NCBI RefSeq assembly: GCF_037042905.1
Contig: NC_087253.1
Span: forward strand, 21,531,001 to 21,595,000
Length of the DNA stretch: 64,000 bases
Direction: 5' to 3'
Source of the DNA: Lytechinus pictus
Taxonomy: Eukaryota > Echinodermata > Echinoidea > Temnopleuroida > Toxopneustidae
Positions 11,487 through 23,700 of the stretch are shown piece after piece. Below the pieces are notes generated by a model. It was not told where the DNA came from. It searched no databases and saw nothing but the letters and a program-made list of their open reading frames with translations. The first letter of the stretch is position 1, and each line of letters starts with the position of its first letter. Both the position numbers and the translations under genes were made by a program.

Positions 11487-12353
11487 AAAGGACAAGTCCA
11501 TCCCAACAAAAAGTTGGTTGAATAGTAAGAAAAAAATCAAACAAGCATAACAGCGAAAATTTCATCAAAATCGAATGTAAAATAAGAAAGTTGTGAAATT
11601 TTAAAGTTTCGATTAATTTCACATCCTGGGCCCCGTCTTACAAAGAGTTATGATTGATCCGATCAATCGCAACTATGGAAAGCCAGCAATGTCAACATCT
11701 AAAATACATGTTTGTTCAAAATATTTTCTAGAAATGATTTATATTCACACATTCACTGTTTTCTTGACAATTCAGTATGCTTCTTTTTCTTTTTAAAGGA
11801 CGTTGAACAAATTTCCTAAAGAGAAAATTATAAAATTGATAGATTTCCATATACTTGAGATTAATTGGATCAATCGTAACTCTTTGTAAGACGGGGCCCA
11901 GGTTGGTATGCAAAATGGAGAGACTGATGATGTCATCCTCTCATTATTTCTTTTGTTTTTCATTACACATGTTACATAGCCGATGAAATATTCTAATTTT
12001 CTCCTCATTGTCATGTGAAAAAAAGTTTTATTCCTCCCTCAACATATGTAATTATGATTGTTTTAACATTTTGTGGTTCAAAGAAGAGGACCCTTATTGT
12101 CAAATCTGTAAAAATTGAAATATTATGTTATTCAAACAATACAAAACAAAACAAAAAGTGAGTGAGGGATATCATCGACTCTTTCGCTTGCATGTGCATA
12201 TAATTGTTTTGTGAAAAATGATCGAAAATCAAAAATATTATAACTTTTGGATTTTACATCCGATTTGATGATATTTTCAGTGTTGTGGCTGTTTGATTTT
12301 TCTCTTTTTATTTAAATAAATATTTTTCTGGGGGTGGACTTGACCTTTAAGGA
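11487..12353. mobile_element. MITE family A, interrupted by MITE family B
   Basis: Ends AAAGGACAAGTCCA(T/C)CCC and GGGGTGGACTTG(A)CCTTT are inverted repeats. The interior matches uninterrupted copies at 33341-33940 and 38511-39075. At 11627-11900 the match is broken by a different palindromic element, after which family A resumes at 'GGTTGGTATGCAAA'. Confidence 0.8.
11627..11900. mobile_element. MITE family B, intact palindromic copy nested in family A
   Basis: The 20-bp ends TGGGCCCCGTCTTACAAAGA and TCTTTGTAAGACGGGGCCCA are perfect inverted repeats. The element is 274 bp and non-coding. Its position inside family A is proved by comparison with the empty copy at 38511-39075. Confidence 0.85.
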
Positions 12354-12379
12354 TGATGATGGTGATGATATTTATAATG

Positions 12380-12836
12380 ATAATAGTGGTCCAAAGGTTA
12401 CAGCCACACTAACGAAAGCGACCCAAACCGATCCATGATATGTCATTGGAAAGAGAGTGCCGAAGTGTGACGTCATCAATTTTCCAATTTTGTGTTTCAG
12501 CATTTTTGATACCATATTTTGATAGAGCATGGTGAAATAACCACACTACCCAACTTTGGTGCGAATCAGTCCATGGGGGCCTGAGATATGACATCATGAA
12601 TACATAATTAGCCCTATTGGAGTCAATGTATCATTGGCCTGGTTCCTAACTTATAGACCCAAGTCAATAACTTTAATGGGGCTAACTATGTATTCATGAT
12701 GTCATATCTCAGGGCCCCCATGGACCGATTCACACCAAATTTTGGAAGTGGAGGTATTTCATCATGTTCTACCAAAATATGGTATAAAAAATCTGAAATG
12801 CAAAAAAAAGTTTTTTGTGACGTCATCATTTTGGAA
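12380..12836. repeat. Palindromic MITE family F
   Basis: Two inverted halves meet near 12600-12690. The left half has 'GATATGACATCATGAATACATAATTAGCC' and the right half the complement; both contain a TTTGGTAGAACATG-like segment. A related copy is at 35098-35430. Confidence 0.75.
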
Positions 12837-13004
12837 CTCTATATCTTGATATAATTGATCGAATGATCGGTCTCGAGTTTTGCCAGCGTGGCTGATGCAT
12901 AACAATCAGCAAGGAGTTTTCGCTTCGTGACGCACGACGGAGTCAAAATCCCAGTAAATGTATTGAAAGTACCCGTCAAAGACAATGAGCAGCTGATGGC
13001 ACGT

Positions 13005-13138
13005 CTTTGTCCAAGATTGGTGAACCGGAACAGCAGTTTCGCCCAAAGTTTTGGAGAGCTGACGGAAATTCGCAAATAGGTAGTTTGTCCAGGTTCCAGG
13101 ACAAAACTGCTGTTTGATTTACCAATTTTCGACAAAGA
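13005..13138. repeat. Inverted repeat upstream of the dehydrogenase gene
   Basis: GTCTTTGTCCAAGATTGGT with AACAGCAGTTT at 13010-13050 pairs imperfectly with AAACTGCTGTTT and ACCAATTTTCGACAAAGAC at 13105-13138. It ends 125 bp before the start codon, so it may overlap the promoter or 5' UTR. Confidence 0.55.
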
Positions 13139-13262
13139 CTTCTCCTCGGTTGTTCATATTGTCATGAATTAAGGGAAAATATTTCTTGAATCCGTAGTGC
13201 GTCGTGGAGCGTAAGCTACCTATTAATTTGATGCTTCCTTCTTTCACTACAACTGAAAAAGA

Positions 13263-16200
13263 ATGGCACAGAAAATTACGCTGATCACGGGATGTTCATC
13301 GGGCATTGGTCTCAATCTGGCAGTCAAACTAGGAAAGGATGCAGCGAAAAAGTATTTGGTTTATTCGACCATGCGAAACCTTGACAAGAAAGGACCGCTC
13401 CAGGAAGCTGCGGATAGCGCCCTCAACGACACTATGTTTATTCGTCCTCTCGACGTCGTCAGTGATGACTCTGTGAAAAATGCTGTCAAAGAAATCATCG
13501 ACGAACATGGTCGAATCGACATAGTTGGTAGGTCAGTTCAATATACTACCGCGTAAATGCCTACAGGAACAACGATGTTTTTGATCCTCTTTCCTAATTA
13601 GATTAAGCACCCATTAATGAGACCGCGCGGCAAGCGATACCAACTTTTTGCACTTTATTGAAATACTGACATAGATTGCAGTCCACCTATAGAATATCAC
13701 CTAAAACCCCATCCCCTAAAAATGATAAGTAATTAAATGAATGAATAAATAGATAACAAATAGATGAATAAATAAACAAATAAATAAGTAAATAAATAAG
13801 TGAATAAATAAATTATTTATGTTACCTGCCACCCCCAAACCAACAAGTCTCCCTGAAATTTTAGATTTTTATTATGCTTAGAAAAAAAAAAACAATCCTT
13901 AGATTTCAAATGGTGAATAACTTGTCTAAATTGATCAACAATAACCAACACAATTACTTGATTGAAGAATTTCACCGAGAGTTCTAAAGAATAAAGAGAA
14001 GCAAGTTTGCAGTTCAGGGTTGACTCAAGGCAGCATGAAATGCATACTGTACAATCTCAGCAAACCATCCAAGCAGTCCGAAAAACAGTGACAGATAAAC
14101 CCTTTGTCTTTTTTACTTTACAGCCTCAAATTCTAACAGAACATCACGAAGAAAAATTCATCTTTCGGATTATCCAATTTCTGGGCACTGGGAACTATTT
14201 TCTTTTTTACTGAGGGTGGTGATATAAATTTGACAAGCGAAAAAAAGGTTTTCTTTACAGAATGTACGTCATGATACATTTATCCATTCGTCATGCCGTG
14301 ATGAATTCCAGGGGGCGCTGACTGTAGAGAATAATACACGCAGCACCCCCAGAAAAATCTTCTCAGGGCCGTGGCCAATTTGCTAGTTTTTACTTTTTGA
14401 AGACCCAATTTCTATTTTATCTACAGAGAACCGTCACTTACTGTTGGTTTTGGGGTGGCAAGTCTAAGAGGTTTAAACCCTTTCCTGCCTTTAATCTTCT
14501 TATTCCATTTTATGTAACAGTTAACAATGCTGGAATCGCCACATTCAACCCGATAGAGTATTCTTCAATTGGTGACATTCGAGATGTAGTGGAGACAAAC
14601 TTCTTTGGACCTATTCGGATTATCCAAGCAGTGCTACCTCATATGAAAGACCAGCGATCAGGTCATATCGTCAATGTTAGCTCCATTACCGGCCTCTTGG
14701 GTATACGATCTATTAATATAGATTTCCCTTCTTTATTGTTTGATTTGGTGGTTTATATTCACTTGGTAACCGCCCCCCCAAAAAAAAAACAACAACACAG
14801 TTTGTCTAATTCGCACGCAGATAATACACTCTTAAAACTAAATACAGTGCTAATTTAGCACTTAAGGAGTTTGTATAGTGACTGCACTTCGGAGTGCTGT
14901 TTTTGTAACTCAAATTTGAACGAGTAAATCAACACTTCGAAGTGCAGTCACTGTGCAAGCACTCTAAGTGTTAAATTAACACTTCATTTCTTAGAGTGTA
15001 TAGTCCAATGTCAGGTGGGCTATCAGCACCCTTGTGTGACTGAACCTGCATCTGAAAGTTACTATTATGGTAACTATGCCATCCAATGGTAACTACCATG
15101 GTAACAATGTCCACCAGCCAATCGGAATCAAGGATTCCAGACAAGCTACCATAACGGTAATTTTTATGCAACGGGGCCCTTGTCTGTAATTCAAAATAAT
15201 GTGTACCTCAGTTTGATCTCTACTTAAAAAAAAATCTTCCTACATTTTCTTTGTTATAACATGTATAACATGGACCTACAACATACGCATGTAATATATA
15301 TATTTATACCCAGTTATTTTTACACTTTCAATGGGGATATACCAACACTTCAGGGGCCGCGGAACGGTTTTCAAAGTGGGGGGGGGGGGGGGCTGAGCCG
15401 AAAATGGGGGGGGGGGGGGCTGACCATGCTAAAAATCACAATCATATGGTCATTTGTACGTTTTTGTACACGATTTTGGAAAAAAGTGGGGGGCTGAAGC
15501 CCCCCCCCCCCAGTCCCCCCGGTTCCGCGGCCCCTGCACTTGACTTTACAACCATCATGACCATTGCTTTTAGTGGACACCATCCCCACCCCCCTCATTT
15601 CCACATGATCTATTCTATACTGCTTGTATTTAAAATGATAATCCGTTCATCATTCTGTATCTGATTGATATAATGTAAAAATGAAAATAAAGAATTGAAC
15701 TGAACTGAATTAAGTCATGTAGCTAAATAGGTTAAGGAATAAGACAATAATAATGATAATAATGATAACAATAACAATAATAATAATAATCGCTAGAGGG
15801 TATTCATTTGTCTCGCAATCTACTATGGTCAACAAGGAAATTCGTGATCACTCTCGCAAAAAGTGTTCACTAGCTTTTTAGGAAATTCGTGATCACTCTC
15901 GCAAAAAGTGTTCCCTAGTTTACAAGTTCACGAGCTTTCGAGTGCTGCTGCAACTCTTAGGAAGTGGCGAAAAATTTTAATAATAATAATAATAATACTT
16001 ATTATTATTATTATCATCATCATCATTTAATATTCTAATACTAATCATGCCCATTCCATACAAACTGAAAGCCGCTGTTGATTAATCAATATTGGTCACG
16101 ACAGAGATAAATGCACAGGGGTTGGGAAGTAATACCACGAAAGCAATATTACGTGTTTTATATGTATTTTATGACATTTACTGAAAAAAAGGAAAATTGT

Positions 16201-17762
16201 TGTTATATTTCCTTTCCGTAGGATTGCCATTCTACGAGACGTACTCTGCTTCTAAGCACGCCATGGAAGGACTCACAGAAGCATTAGCCATCAGAATGAA
16301 ATCCTTCAATGTAAAGTATGAATAACTCAGGGGCGGCAAAAAAGGAATTTTGGCAGGGGGCGGGGGGGGGGGGGGGGGGGGCAAGACGATCGCTTTTATT
16401 TCTTAGGTGAATTACGTGGACCAGTATTATACTTTCACGGCCTTTACATTCAATTTTCATGCTACTAAATTTCTGCCCCTTTCCCTTTTCTTCCTATATT
16501 TCTTCTTTGGTTCACTCTTTTTTTTTACTATTTGAAAAATCATAGGGTGGACGTAACCCCCTGCCCCCTGGGCGTGGGCTTTAAATGAGTAAACTGCTGC
16601 TCACGGTGATTATATGCATGGTCAGCCCCCTTTATGTTACTAAATTGTATTTATGACAGACTTAAACTATCAACTTTTTTTCTCCTTTTTTGCTTGCTTT
16701 TCAAAGACTATCTAGCATAATACCGGGCCTTGTTGACACAGAAATGAATAGTAATATCGTCGTTGGGAACCGACTACCATCTAAAGTAGAAGTTGACCCA
16801 CTCACAAGAGAACAACTTAAGATTCTGAGGACCCATGTAACGTAAGAGGCATTTCCGGATTTTTTTCCTTTTATTTAAAGTCGAATAATCATTGTATATT
16901 GTTGACGATGATGACAGTGATGTGAATATGAAAATAGTGATACTGTGATAGGGATGTATGTGTTGATGAGTTAAGAATACTCGCATGATGTATATTTGGA
17001 AGTATTCTAACGCGCCCGAGGTATAGACGAGGGCGTTAATTTAACGACTCGATTTAACCCGAATAAAATTGGGTATTTGTTGCATGAGGCAGTAATACGT
17101 GGATCAATGTGGTTTGATAATTGGCTGAAAGACCTCAACTTAACGACCGGTCATTATATCACTTATTATATAATTTGAGTCGTCAGCGGAGAGAATAATT
17201 AAAAACTTCCTAAAAATACTTGATAATTTTCTTGGAATTCGTTTAAAAGCAAAACGAATAACATGGGACTAATGAGCGATCCTTGTGGTACAACACTAGT
17301 GATATTTTCTATGTGAGATTGCCCAAAACAAAATAAGAAACACAAACGTTCACCCCTTTTGCCCAATAGAGAGTGGCTTCCACTGCGACTGGCTAAAATA
17401 CTCCCCCAAAGAGTTGAGAATCCGCACGAGTGTGTTTGTCAAGAATAGACAAAAAGACAAGGCAGAACAGATACTTCTATCATTTCCATCACCAACATCG
17501 CATCTTATCTCCTTCTGTTTCTTAAAGCGATTACTTTGAGAACACGGTCCAGACGTCTGACGAAGTCTGCGAGGTAATTCAGAACGTGATCGAGACGGGG
17601 CAACAGGACGCAGCAATCAGGTTCAAAACCAGCGACGTCGTAGCAAACAGGACATCCATGAAAATGTCTGACTTTGGAGGAAGCACTTGGCTAGAGTTCG
17701 CTCGGAAGATGGTGGAGGATCCGATCATGGCCTACTTAAGTGATGACGAGTCACAAATTTAA
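13263..17762 (+). CDS. RDH8: Short-chain dehydrogenase, retinol dehydrogenase 8 / 17-beta-HSD1 type, five exons, complete
   Basis: Exons 13263-13527, 14521-14700, 16222-16315, 16707-16841 and 17528-17762 join to 909 nt (302 aa). Every intron is GT-AG and the frame closes exactly. Classical SDR features are intact: TGCSSGIG cofactor loop at residues 9-16, NNAG at 90-93, N115, catalytic S143, and Y156-x3-K160 in YSASK. LxxIIPGLVDTEM follows, as in the SDR28C group, where the enzyme oxidises or reduces retinoids or steroids with NADP(H) at membranes. The length agrees with vertebrate RDH8 (about 310 aa). There is no N-terminal signal anchor. The assignment to RDH8 rather than HSD17B1 rests on recalled similarity, and substrate cannot be read from sequence. 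The ATG is the only in-frame start just before the cofactor loop. Introns 1 and 2 are full of MITEs and microsatellites, but the coding parts are undamaged. Confidence 0.9.
13735..13825. repeat. (AATA/AATG)n tetranucleotide repeat in intron 1
   Basis: Imperfect AATA/AATG/AAGT units over about 90 bp within the first intron of the dehydrogenase gene. Confidence 0.8.
14826..15001. repeat. Palindromic MITE in intron 2 of the dehydrogenase
   Basis: Ends ACACTCTTA...AGTGCTAATTTAGCACTT and AAGTGTTAAATTAACACTT...TAGAGTGT are inverted. An inner pair AGTGACTGCACTTCG(G)AGTG / CACTTCGAAGTGCAGTCACT is nearly perfect. Confidence 0.75.
15003..15179. repeat. MITE family G (ATGGTAAC-rich)
   Basis: Right end 'TTTTTATGCAACGGGGCCC', with inner alternating ATGGTAAC/GTTACCAT motifs. 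Related elements are at 47694-47856 and 48431-48551, which share 'TTGATTCTGA(T/C)TGGCTG' and end in TGCAATGGGGCC-like or CGAGCCCC sequence. Confidence 0.7.
15352..15536. repeat. MITE with GGGGCCGCGGAAC ends and G/C runs
   Basis: AGGGGCCGCGGAAC at the left and GTTCCGCGGCCCCT at the right are perfect inverted repeats around poly-G and poly-C tracts. Single related ends recur near 17905-17935 and 28810-28835. Homopolymer lengths are unreliable. Confidence 0.75.
15740..16025. repeat. Microsatellites and a short tandem duplication in intron 2
   Basis: (AAT)n tracts at 15745-15790 and 15979-16025 flank a direct duplication of 'GGAAATTCGTGATCACTCTCGCAAAAAGTGTTC' type sequence (15836-15872 and 15880-15914). 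Confidence 0.75.
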
Positions 17763-17982
17763 TGTTCCTGCTGATAGCAAAGTTGTAGATGAAAGTATTG
17801 CAAAATGGTGTAGTTGATTAGCCCAATGGAGTGTCAAATTTCATTTAGCTTCACTTCTGATAATCCGACGGTCCATGCAGTTTATCGATAAAGTCGATTG
17901 CTGCGGAACCGCGGGGGCTGAAGGGTTTTCAGCTGCCCCCATTTTTTCAGTAATGTGTACAAAAACGTAATTATAACCATAT

Positions 17983-18540
17983 TAAAGGAGAATGAAACCT
18001 TTGGAACAAGATAGCTTGTGTGAAAAGATAAAAATCGGACAAATAATGAAGAAAAAAGTTATGAGCATTTGAATATTGCGATCACTAATGCTATAGAGAT
18101 CCTCATATTGGCAAAGCGACAAAGATGCGTGATGCCACTTGTGAACAACTCTCCCCATTACTTTAGTATATATTTCACTTAAACTGCCTCTTTTATCAAA
18201 TCTATCAGTAGATCATGTGTTCTTTCTATATAGGAGGGCATGTAATACAGATTTTTAAAGAATACATCATGGATAAAGAGTTTGCATCACCATAAGAAAA
18301 AGCAAAAAGAAACATTCTGTGGGTATTTTATAGTCCATCAAAGGGAAAGTTGTTCACATGTGCCATCACACATCCTTGTCGCATTGCCAATGGGAGGATC
18401 TCCATAGCGGATTACAATATTCAAATGCTCATAACTTTCTCATTATTTGTCCGTTTTTCTCAAACTTTCTTTGTTCTTATTCTTTGATTTTTCTATTTCG
18501 ACACAAGCCTAATTGTTCAAAAGTTTTCATTCCCCTTTAA
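17983..18540. repeat. MITE family D, copy 1
   Basis: Inverted ends TTAAAGGAGAATGAAA and TTTTCATTCCCCTTTAA. The interior shares 'AGTTATGAGCATTTGAAT' with copy 2. Confidence 0.8.
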
Positions 18541-18629
18541 GTTTTTGCTTTCTCTATAGTCAGCTCACCCCCCCCCCCCCGTCCAAAAACATCCCCGAAG
18601 CCCCTGGGTTGTTTCCAATATGATCTATT

Positions 18630-19226
18630 TTAAAGGAGAATGAAACTCTTGAGGCAAGTTAGCTTTTGTGAAAGCAGAAAAATCAAATAATAAGATCGAC
18701 AAAAGTTTGAGTAAAATAGGACTATATAGCAATAGAAGAGTTATGAGCATTTGAATGTCGAGATCACTACTGCTATGGAGATCCTCCTATTGGCAATGCG
18801 ACCAAGATCTATGATGTCACAGATGAACAACTCTCCCCTTTTGGACACTGAAAATATACCCCAAAACATCTCTTTTTGCTCATTCTAATCATATGACAAA
18901 CGATTCGTCAATGATATAATGTTGTGAAACCTCTGTACTTGTCCTCTCATAAAGAGAACACCTCACCTCGTGATAGACTCTATAAAAGTGAGAATATAAG
19001 TGAAATAAGTACTAAAGTAATAAGGGAGTTGTACGTGTGTGACATCACAGATCTTGGTCGCATTGCCAATGGGAGGATCTACATGGCATTAGTGATCTCA
19101 ATATTCAAATGCTTATAACTTTCTTATTATTCATTCAATCTTCCTCAAACTTTCAACAATATGTTTCTTTGATTTTTCTCTTTGATATGGATTCAGCTGG
19201 TTTCAAGGGTTTCATTCTCCTTTAAA
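18630..19226. repeat. MITE family D, copy 2
   Basis: Inverted ends TTTAAAGGAGAATGAAAC and GTTTCATTCTCCTTTAAA, with a palindromic interior (CACTACTGCTATGGAGATCCTCC opposite GGGAGGATCTACATGGC). It lies 90 bp from copy 1 in the same orientation. Confidence 0.82.
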
Positions 19227-20369
19227 GAATGAGGATGTAATTTGCGAGGCGGTTCATCGACTGACGGAATTTTACTGTATATAACGGATTAAACAAAAGA
19301 ATATTGTATTATCTTCTTCTCATATATCTGATTTCAATTTAAAGAGTGCATGTGCTCTTTAAATGGAACCATCATTTCGATAGTTATTCTTAATGTCTCT
19401 GTGAAATGAGAACGAGCACAATTTATCAATGAATGCCTGTCATACTCGGTCCGTATCTCTCCAGTTCAAAAGCTGTTTGTATAGACTACATCAGCATTGA
19501 AGAGGTATTTGCTTTTCATGAAACGTTCAGTAAGGTGTTTGCAATTGCTTGAAAGCGCCAGCTTTCTGAAACAGGTAAATTATATAAAATCTAAAAATCA
19601 TTAAGACAAAGAAAATATTAAAATAAAGAAAGCAGAGTCAAGTTTTGATGTATAATAATTATATTTCCATTCAATATCGGTTTACATAAGATTTCTGAGA
19701 TCGAGATACTGCCTTTGTTTTATTTTTTAGAAGGGGAAGGGGTGGGGGTAGAAGAATGGTTGAGACAAATTATGCCTTTCTATTTAAAAACGTGACAATG
19801 ACTATGAGAAATGAAATGCAACGAGCAATCTAATTGGTCCATACGCAGTAGTGCACGTCCTCTTTGTATGATCTGACAAATGTGGTCATGCCTTTTATAC
19901 CGCACGCAACTAGGCATTTACGTGCGACCCCAAGTAATACGTAAGTCTATGTGAAACACCCCCGGGACTGTTTGCTATCAACACTACTACTACTACTACT
20001 ACAAATCGGACGCATCCGAGAATGAATCAACAATGGTACACAAGGCTTCGCGATCCGTTGTGATGAGAGTTGGTAAAATCATGTAACAAATTATTTGTAT
20101 CTCTTCATATGCATTCAAAAAATTTTAAAGGTCCCCGTTCTCTGGTTTTATGAGAGAGGCGCAACAAATTAAAATACATCAGAAATAATTTCCTCCTCAC
20201 TACACGGAAACAGCATGTACAACATGCCAAGTACCAAGTAAGCTGCAAATTATTAAAGAAAAGAATGTACTTCAAATTATTTGAATGTTTGTAAGGAAAG
20301 AATAAACGAATGGAATTTATTGTAAGTAGATCTATAATATGTTCTCGCTTCTCTGTGTCCAGGTATGTC
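19227..20369. other. Intergenic, no gene seen
   Basis: No credible ORF. It contains a short (CTA)n run at 19983-20001. Confidence 0.6.
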
Positions 20370-20510
20370 GTCCAATTCGTTCAATTGCCAACTCGTCTGC
20401 TATCATTTGGTCTACCATCAGTTCGTCCACTATCTACTTGGTCAAATTGCCAATTCGTCCACTCACTATTTCGTCTAATTACCAGTTGGTCCATTAGCCA
20501 TTTATTCATT
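20370..20510. repeat. 12-mer minisatellite (TTCGTCCAATTGCCA-like)
   Basis: Degenerate units such as 'CAATTCGTTCAATTGCCAACTCGTC' repeat for about 140 bp. This is the complement-strand version of the array at 8270-8352. Confidence 0.65.
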
Positions 20511-20724
20511 TCAATAACTGGGATTATACTAAGCAAGGAATGTAGAGGGTGTCGCCCTCTACGTTCATTGATACAAAGTTACACCACACAGACCTCCCTG
20601 CTGGATACTTTTTTTTTTTTCGTCGGTTTTCTTTTTTTCGATCCTTGAAATTTAAAGGGATGCCCGCCCCTAAAAAATCAAGGCAAGAAACCTGCAAATT
20701 ATTATATAATTCACCATAGTTAGA

Positions 20725-20880
20725 CAGGGTCGCGTGGTCTATTGGTTCATTGGACTCATAATCGCAAGTTTGTGAGTTCTCCACTTTGAAAAAAGGCCGG
20801 AGAGTAATATCTGTCGTCTATTAGGACAGCCACTATGACTGATTAAACTAGATGTAAAATGTTTCCTAGGTATACCATAT
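20725..20880 (+). repeat. tRNA-derived SINE (fragment)
   Basis: A tRNA-like head (A-box-like TGGTCTATTGG, anticodon-loop-like GGACTCATAATC, B-box-like GTGAGTTC) is followed by unrelated body sequence. Acceptor-stem pairing and the full B box are lost, so it is a SINE head and not a functional tRNA. Confidence 0.55.
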
Positions 20881-21170
20881 TGGTGTTTACCATCAAAAGC
20901 TGTCCTGTCGAGTTCCCATAAACAGAAACAGAAGACTACATAATTATGTGAGTAAAAAAAAGATACCATACAAATCCCCAATTTAAGGGGAAAAATATGC
21001 CACGAACACAAAATCATTATATAGTCGATTTGACAGTCCCATAGGCTCAATACACCAACCTAGAAAAGTTCTTTCCGATGAAGTTTTTTTCTTGATTCGT
21101 GTTCCTATGGGGTCCTAGAACAAATTCAGCTTGGTTGCCCAAAGTTGCCGTTTGGGCAATTTTGCTAATT

Positions 21171-21478
21171 TGCATAAATCCAAAATGGCCGCCAGATGCC
21201 ATCTTAAAAACTTAACTTTTGAACCCCTTGCCCCAAAATGATGAGTAATGACTCTTTTGAGGGGTGTAGGAGTGTGTAGAATCCATTTCTATAATCATTT
21301 TTGCAATATAAGGTCATCTTCAGGTCAAATCAAAGATGGCCGCCAGATGCCATCTTGAAAAATTGACTTTTGATCCCCTTGCCCCAGAATGACGAGTAAT
21401 ACCTCTGTTTAGGGGTTTTGGGGTGTGTAGAATCTCTTTCTGCTATCTATTTTGCAATATAAGGTCATCTTCAGGTCT
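21171..21478. repeat. Two tandem ~150-bp units
   Basis: 'GATGGCCGCCAGATGCCATCTT...CCCCTTGCCCCA(A/G)AATGA...TGCAATATAAGGTCATCTTCAGGTC' occurs twice, ending at about 21330 and 21478. Confidence 0.8.
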
Positions 21479-22124
21479 GTCTTTGTCGAAAGCACTGTTT
21501 TATTCATCACCCAGTAACTTGACGCAAGTGAGATCTGACAGTCTTCTAAAGATTGTCCGATGTTCAGTCATGCGTGCACGGGATCAAATGAAAATGGTAC
21601 CTGAATGTACTTGGAGGATACCTCTATCAAGACATATAATGAAACTAATGATGAAATATTCATATTTTAAACAATTCAACTTTACAAAAGTGGGACATTT
21701 TTTCTGACTCACTCTGTATAGCTTATCGGATCTTAATATAATTTGTTTCGGTAAAAGTTACTCAGAAGGAACACTGCGTGATCAAGCGCGTATGAATTCC
21801 TTCAGTGTGAATTACATTAAAACATAAATAAATAGAACATCATTTCCATTAGTGCAAAATGTGCGTTCATGTTATATTCTATATCAAATCGAAATTAAAA
21901 TTTTGTTCAGTAATCGACAATGAATAATGTAATTCTTCTCACTGATAACGAACTGTCAAATTATGATCCATTTCAGTAAACACCTGAATTATTCAGATTA
22001 TAAAATAGGTCAGTAAAAAACTGAGCAACTGTAATCTAAATGAGGAATCTTGTAATTTCTCAGTATTTTACTGAACCAAAAAGGTAATTTCTCTTAGTAA
22101 TTTGGTGAGCCGTCGGGCGAATCG

Positions 22125-22638
22125 CCTGCTTTGAACACCAAAAAGATCCAATTCATTAATAAATCATTCCCATATGCTACTGATACCCAAATTCACTTAC
22201 AGATGACGACGGCACGCCATTAGAACCAAAAACTCACTCTAAATTTTAGGGGTTATCGTAGATCAAGCTTTATCTTGGAATGAGCATCTGCATCATAAAA
22301 TGTATATTTCGAAAAAGAATGATTTCCAATTTAAAATTTATTTTACCTCATAAAACTATTCTCATTCTATAATTCTTCAGTTAGTACTCCCATATAATAC
22401 TGTGGCTTTGTTTGGGCTAATTGTGGCTCTATAAAGCTGAATTCTATTTTTTAATTACAAACAAGATTCGCATTTGTACAGGATTGCATTGCCCACTCCG
22501 ATCCTTAAAAAAAACCCTGAAAATTGCAGACTTGTACCCTCTTCAAGTAGCTATTATTATGTTTGAATGATCTACCCCTTTGTCTTTTGATGACATGTTT
22601 AGTTCAATAGTTCTGTCCAAACCTACCCAACTCGTACA
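22125..22638 (+). pseudogene. LINE reverse transcriptase remnant, 5' piece
   Basis: Translation in shifting frames gives LGVIVDQALSW followed by EHL at about 22245-22285 and YCGFVW further on. These are typical of the region just after the catalytic part of a non-LTR retrotransposon reverse transcriptase. Several stops and frameshifts make it non-functional. It stops abruptly at a transposon insertion and continues at 24948. Confidence 0.75.
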
Positions 22639-23097
22639 CAGGGCCGTAGCCAGAAGCATTTTGTTGGGGGGGGGGGTGTACCAGCTAAATTTGCCAACTA
22701 AATTTGGCGTGACAGCGCCAACGTGAGCACAGGGGGAGTCTGATGGGGGATGTGCCCCCCCCTACAATAATCACATGCTAAAAGATTTTGAATTTTTAGA
22801 ATTGAATTAGTGGCATTTGGTGAATACTTTAAGGTAAATTATACAAAGATATACAAAGATATTTGCACTTTAAAAATAAACAGTTTGGATCAAAATAGAA
22901 AGGCTAGTGTGCCGTAGTTGCTAACTTGCAGTATAATAATATACCCTATGCATTAATAATATCAAAAAGATTTGTTAATTTTTAATTGACCTTCTGTGCA
23001 AGATGTCTCAACTAAAATTTCAAGAGTGCTACTGCTAACAGTGGCGTACCGTGGGTCACGGCATTGGGGGGGGGGGCACCAGCAAAAATTTAGAGTC

Positions 23098-23700
23098 ATT
23101 AAGTGGGCGCACGAAGCGCGCTCAATTGCCAGGTATACTGACCTGATAGGGACATTTTAAGGACTGTGCCATTAAAAGGATATGTATCTTAGTGATCAAA
23201 TAATGCGAGCGCGAAGCGCGAGCTGAAAATGTTTGATATTCAGTCCTAAAAAGGGACATAATAAGCAAGGTTTTGTAATCATGATACGTACCTGTCTTAC
23301 AAAACAAACAATGCGAGCGCGAAGCGCGAGCTGAAATTTTTTGTATAACTTAACCCTAAAAAGGGACATTTTCAGGACTATCTTTTGGAATTTATGAAGT
23401 GCGTACGTATCTCATCATAGTCATCTAATGCGAGCGCCAAGCGTTTGCTGATTTTGTTAGAATTACACTGGCACATGAAGCACTTTTTGTGGTCATTGTA
23501 ATCATGAACATGATACGTATTTTACTAATGAAATATTGCGGGCGAGAAGCGCGAGCTGACAATTTTTGAAATTCAGACCTGAAGAGGGGCATTCTATGGC
23601 TTGTTTGTAGGAATTTACTATTTCACTAATTAAGTGATGCGAGCGCGAAGCGCGAGCTGAAAATTTGTTATAATTAGATCAGAAAAAGGGACATTTTAAG
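23098..23700. repeat. Minisatellite with GCGAGCGCGAAGCGCGAGC core, inside the hAT element
   Basis: At least five units of about 110-130 bp share the core ATGCGAGCGCGAAGCGCGAG followed by CTGAAAATTTTT and 'AAAAAGGGACATTTTAAGGACTGT'. Cores lie near 23206, 23312, 23430 (diverged), 23552 and 23639. Confidence 0.8.

Noticed and set aside
12839..13135. 98-residue minus-strand open frame upstream of the dehydrogenase
   Set aside because: It overlaps an inverted repeat, has no recognisable domain and no splice or start context.
20725..20790. Possible tRNA gene
   Set aside because: Only A-box and anticodon-loop likeness remain; acceptor pairing and a full B box are missing, so it was called a SINE head.
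23098..23700. CRISPR-like direct repeats
   Set aside because: Eukaryotic context, variable unit length and diverged cores; it is a minisatellite within a transposon.
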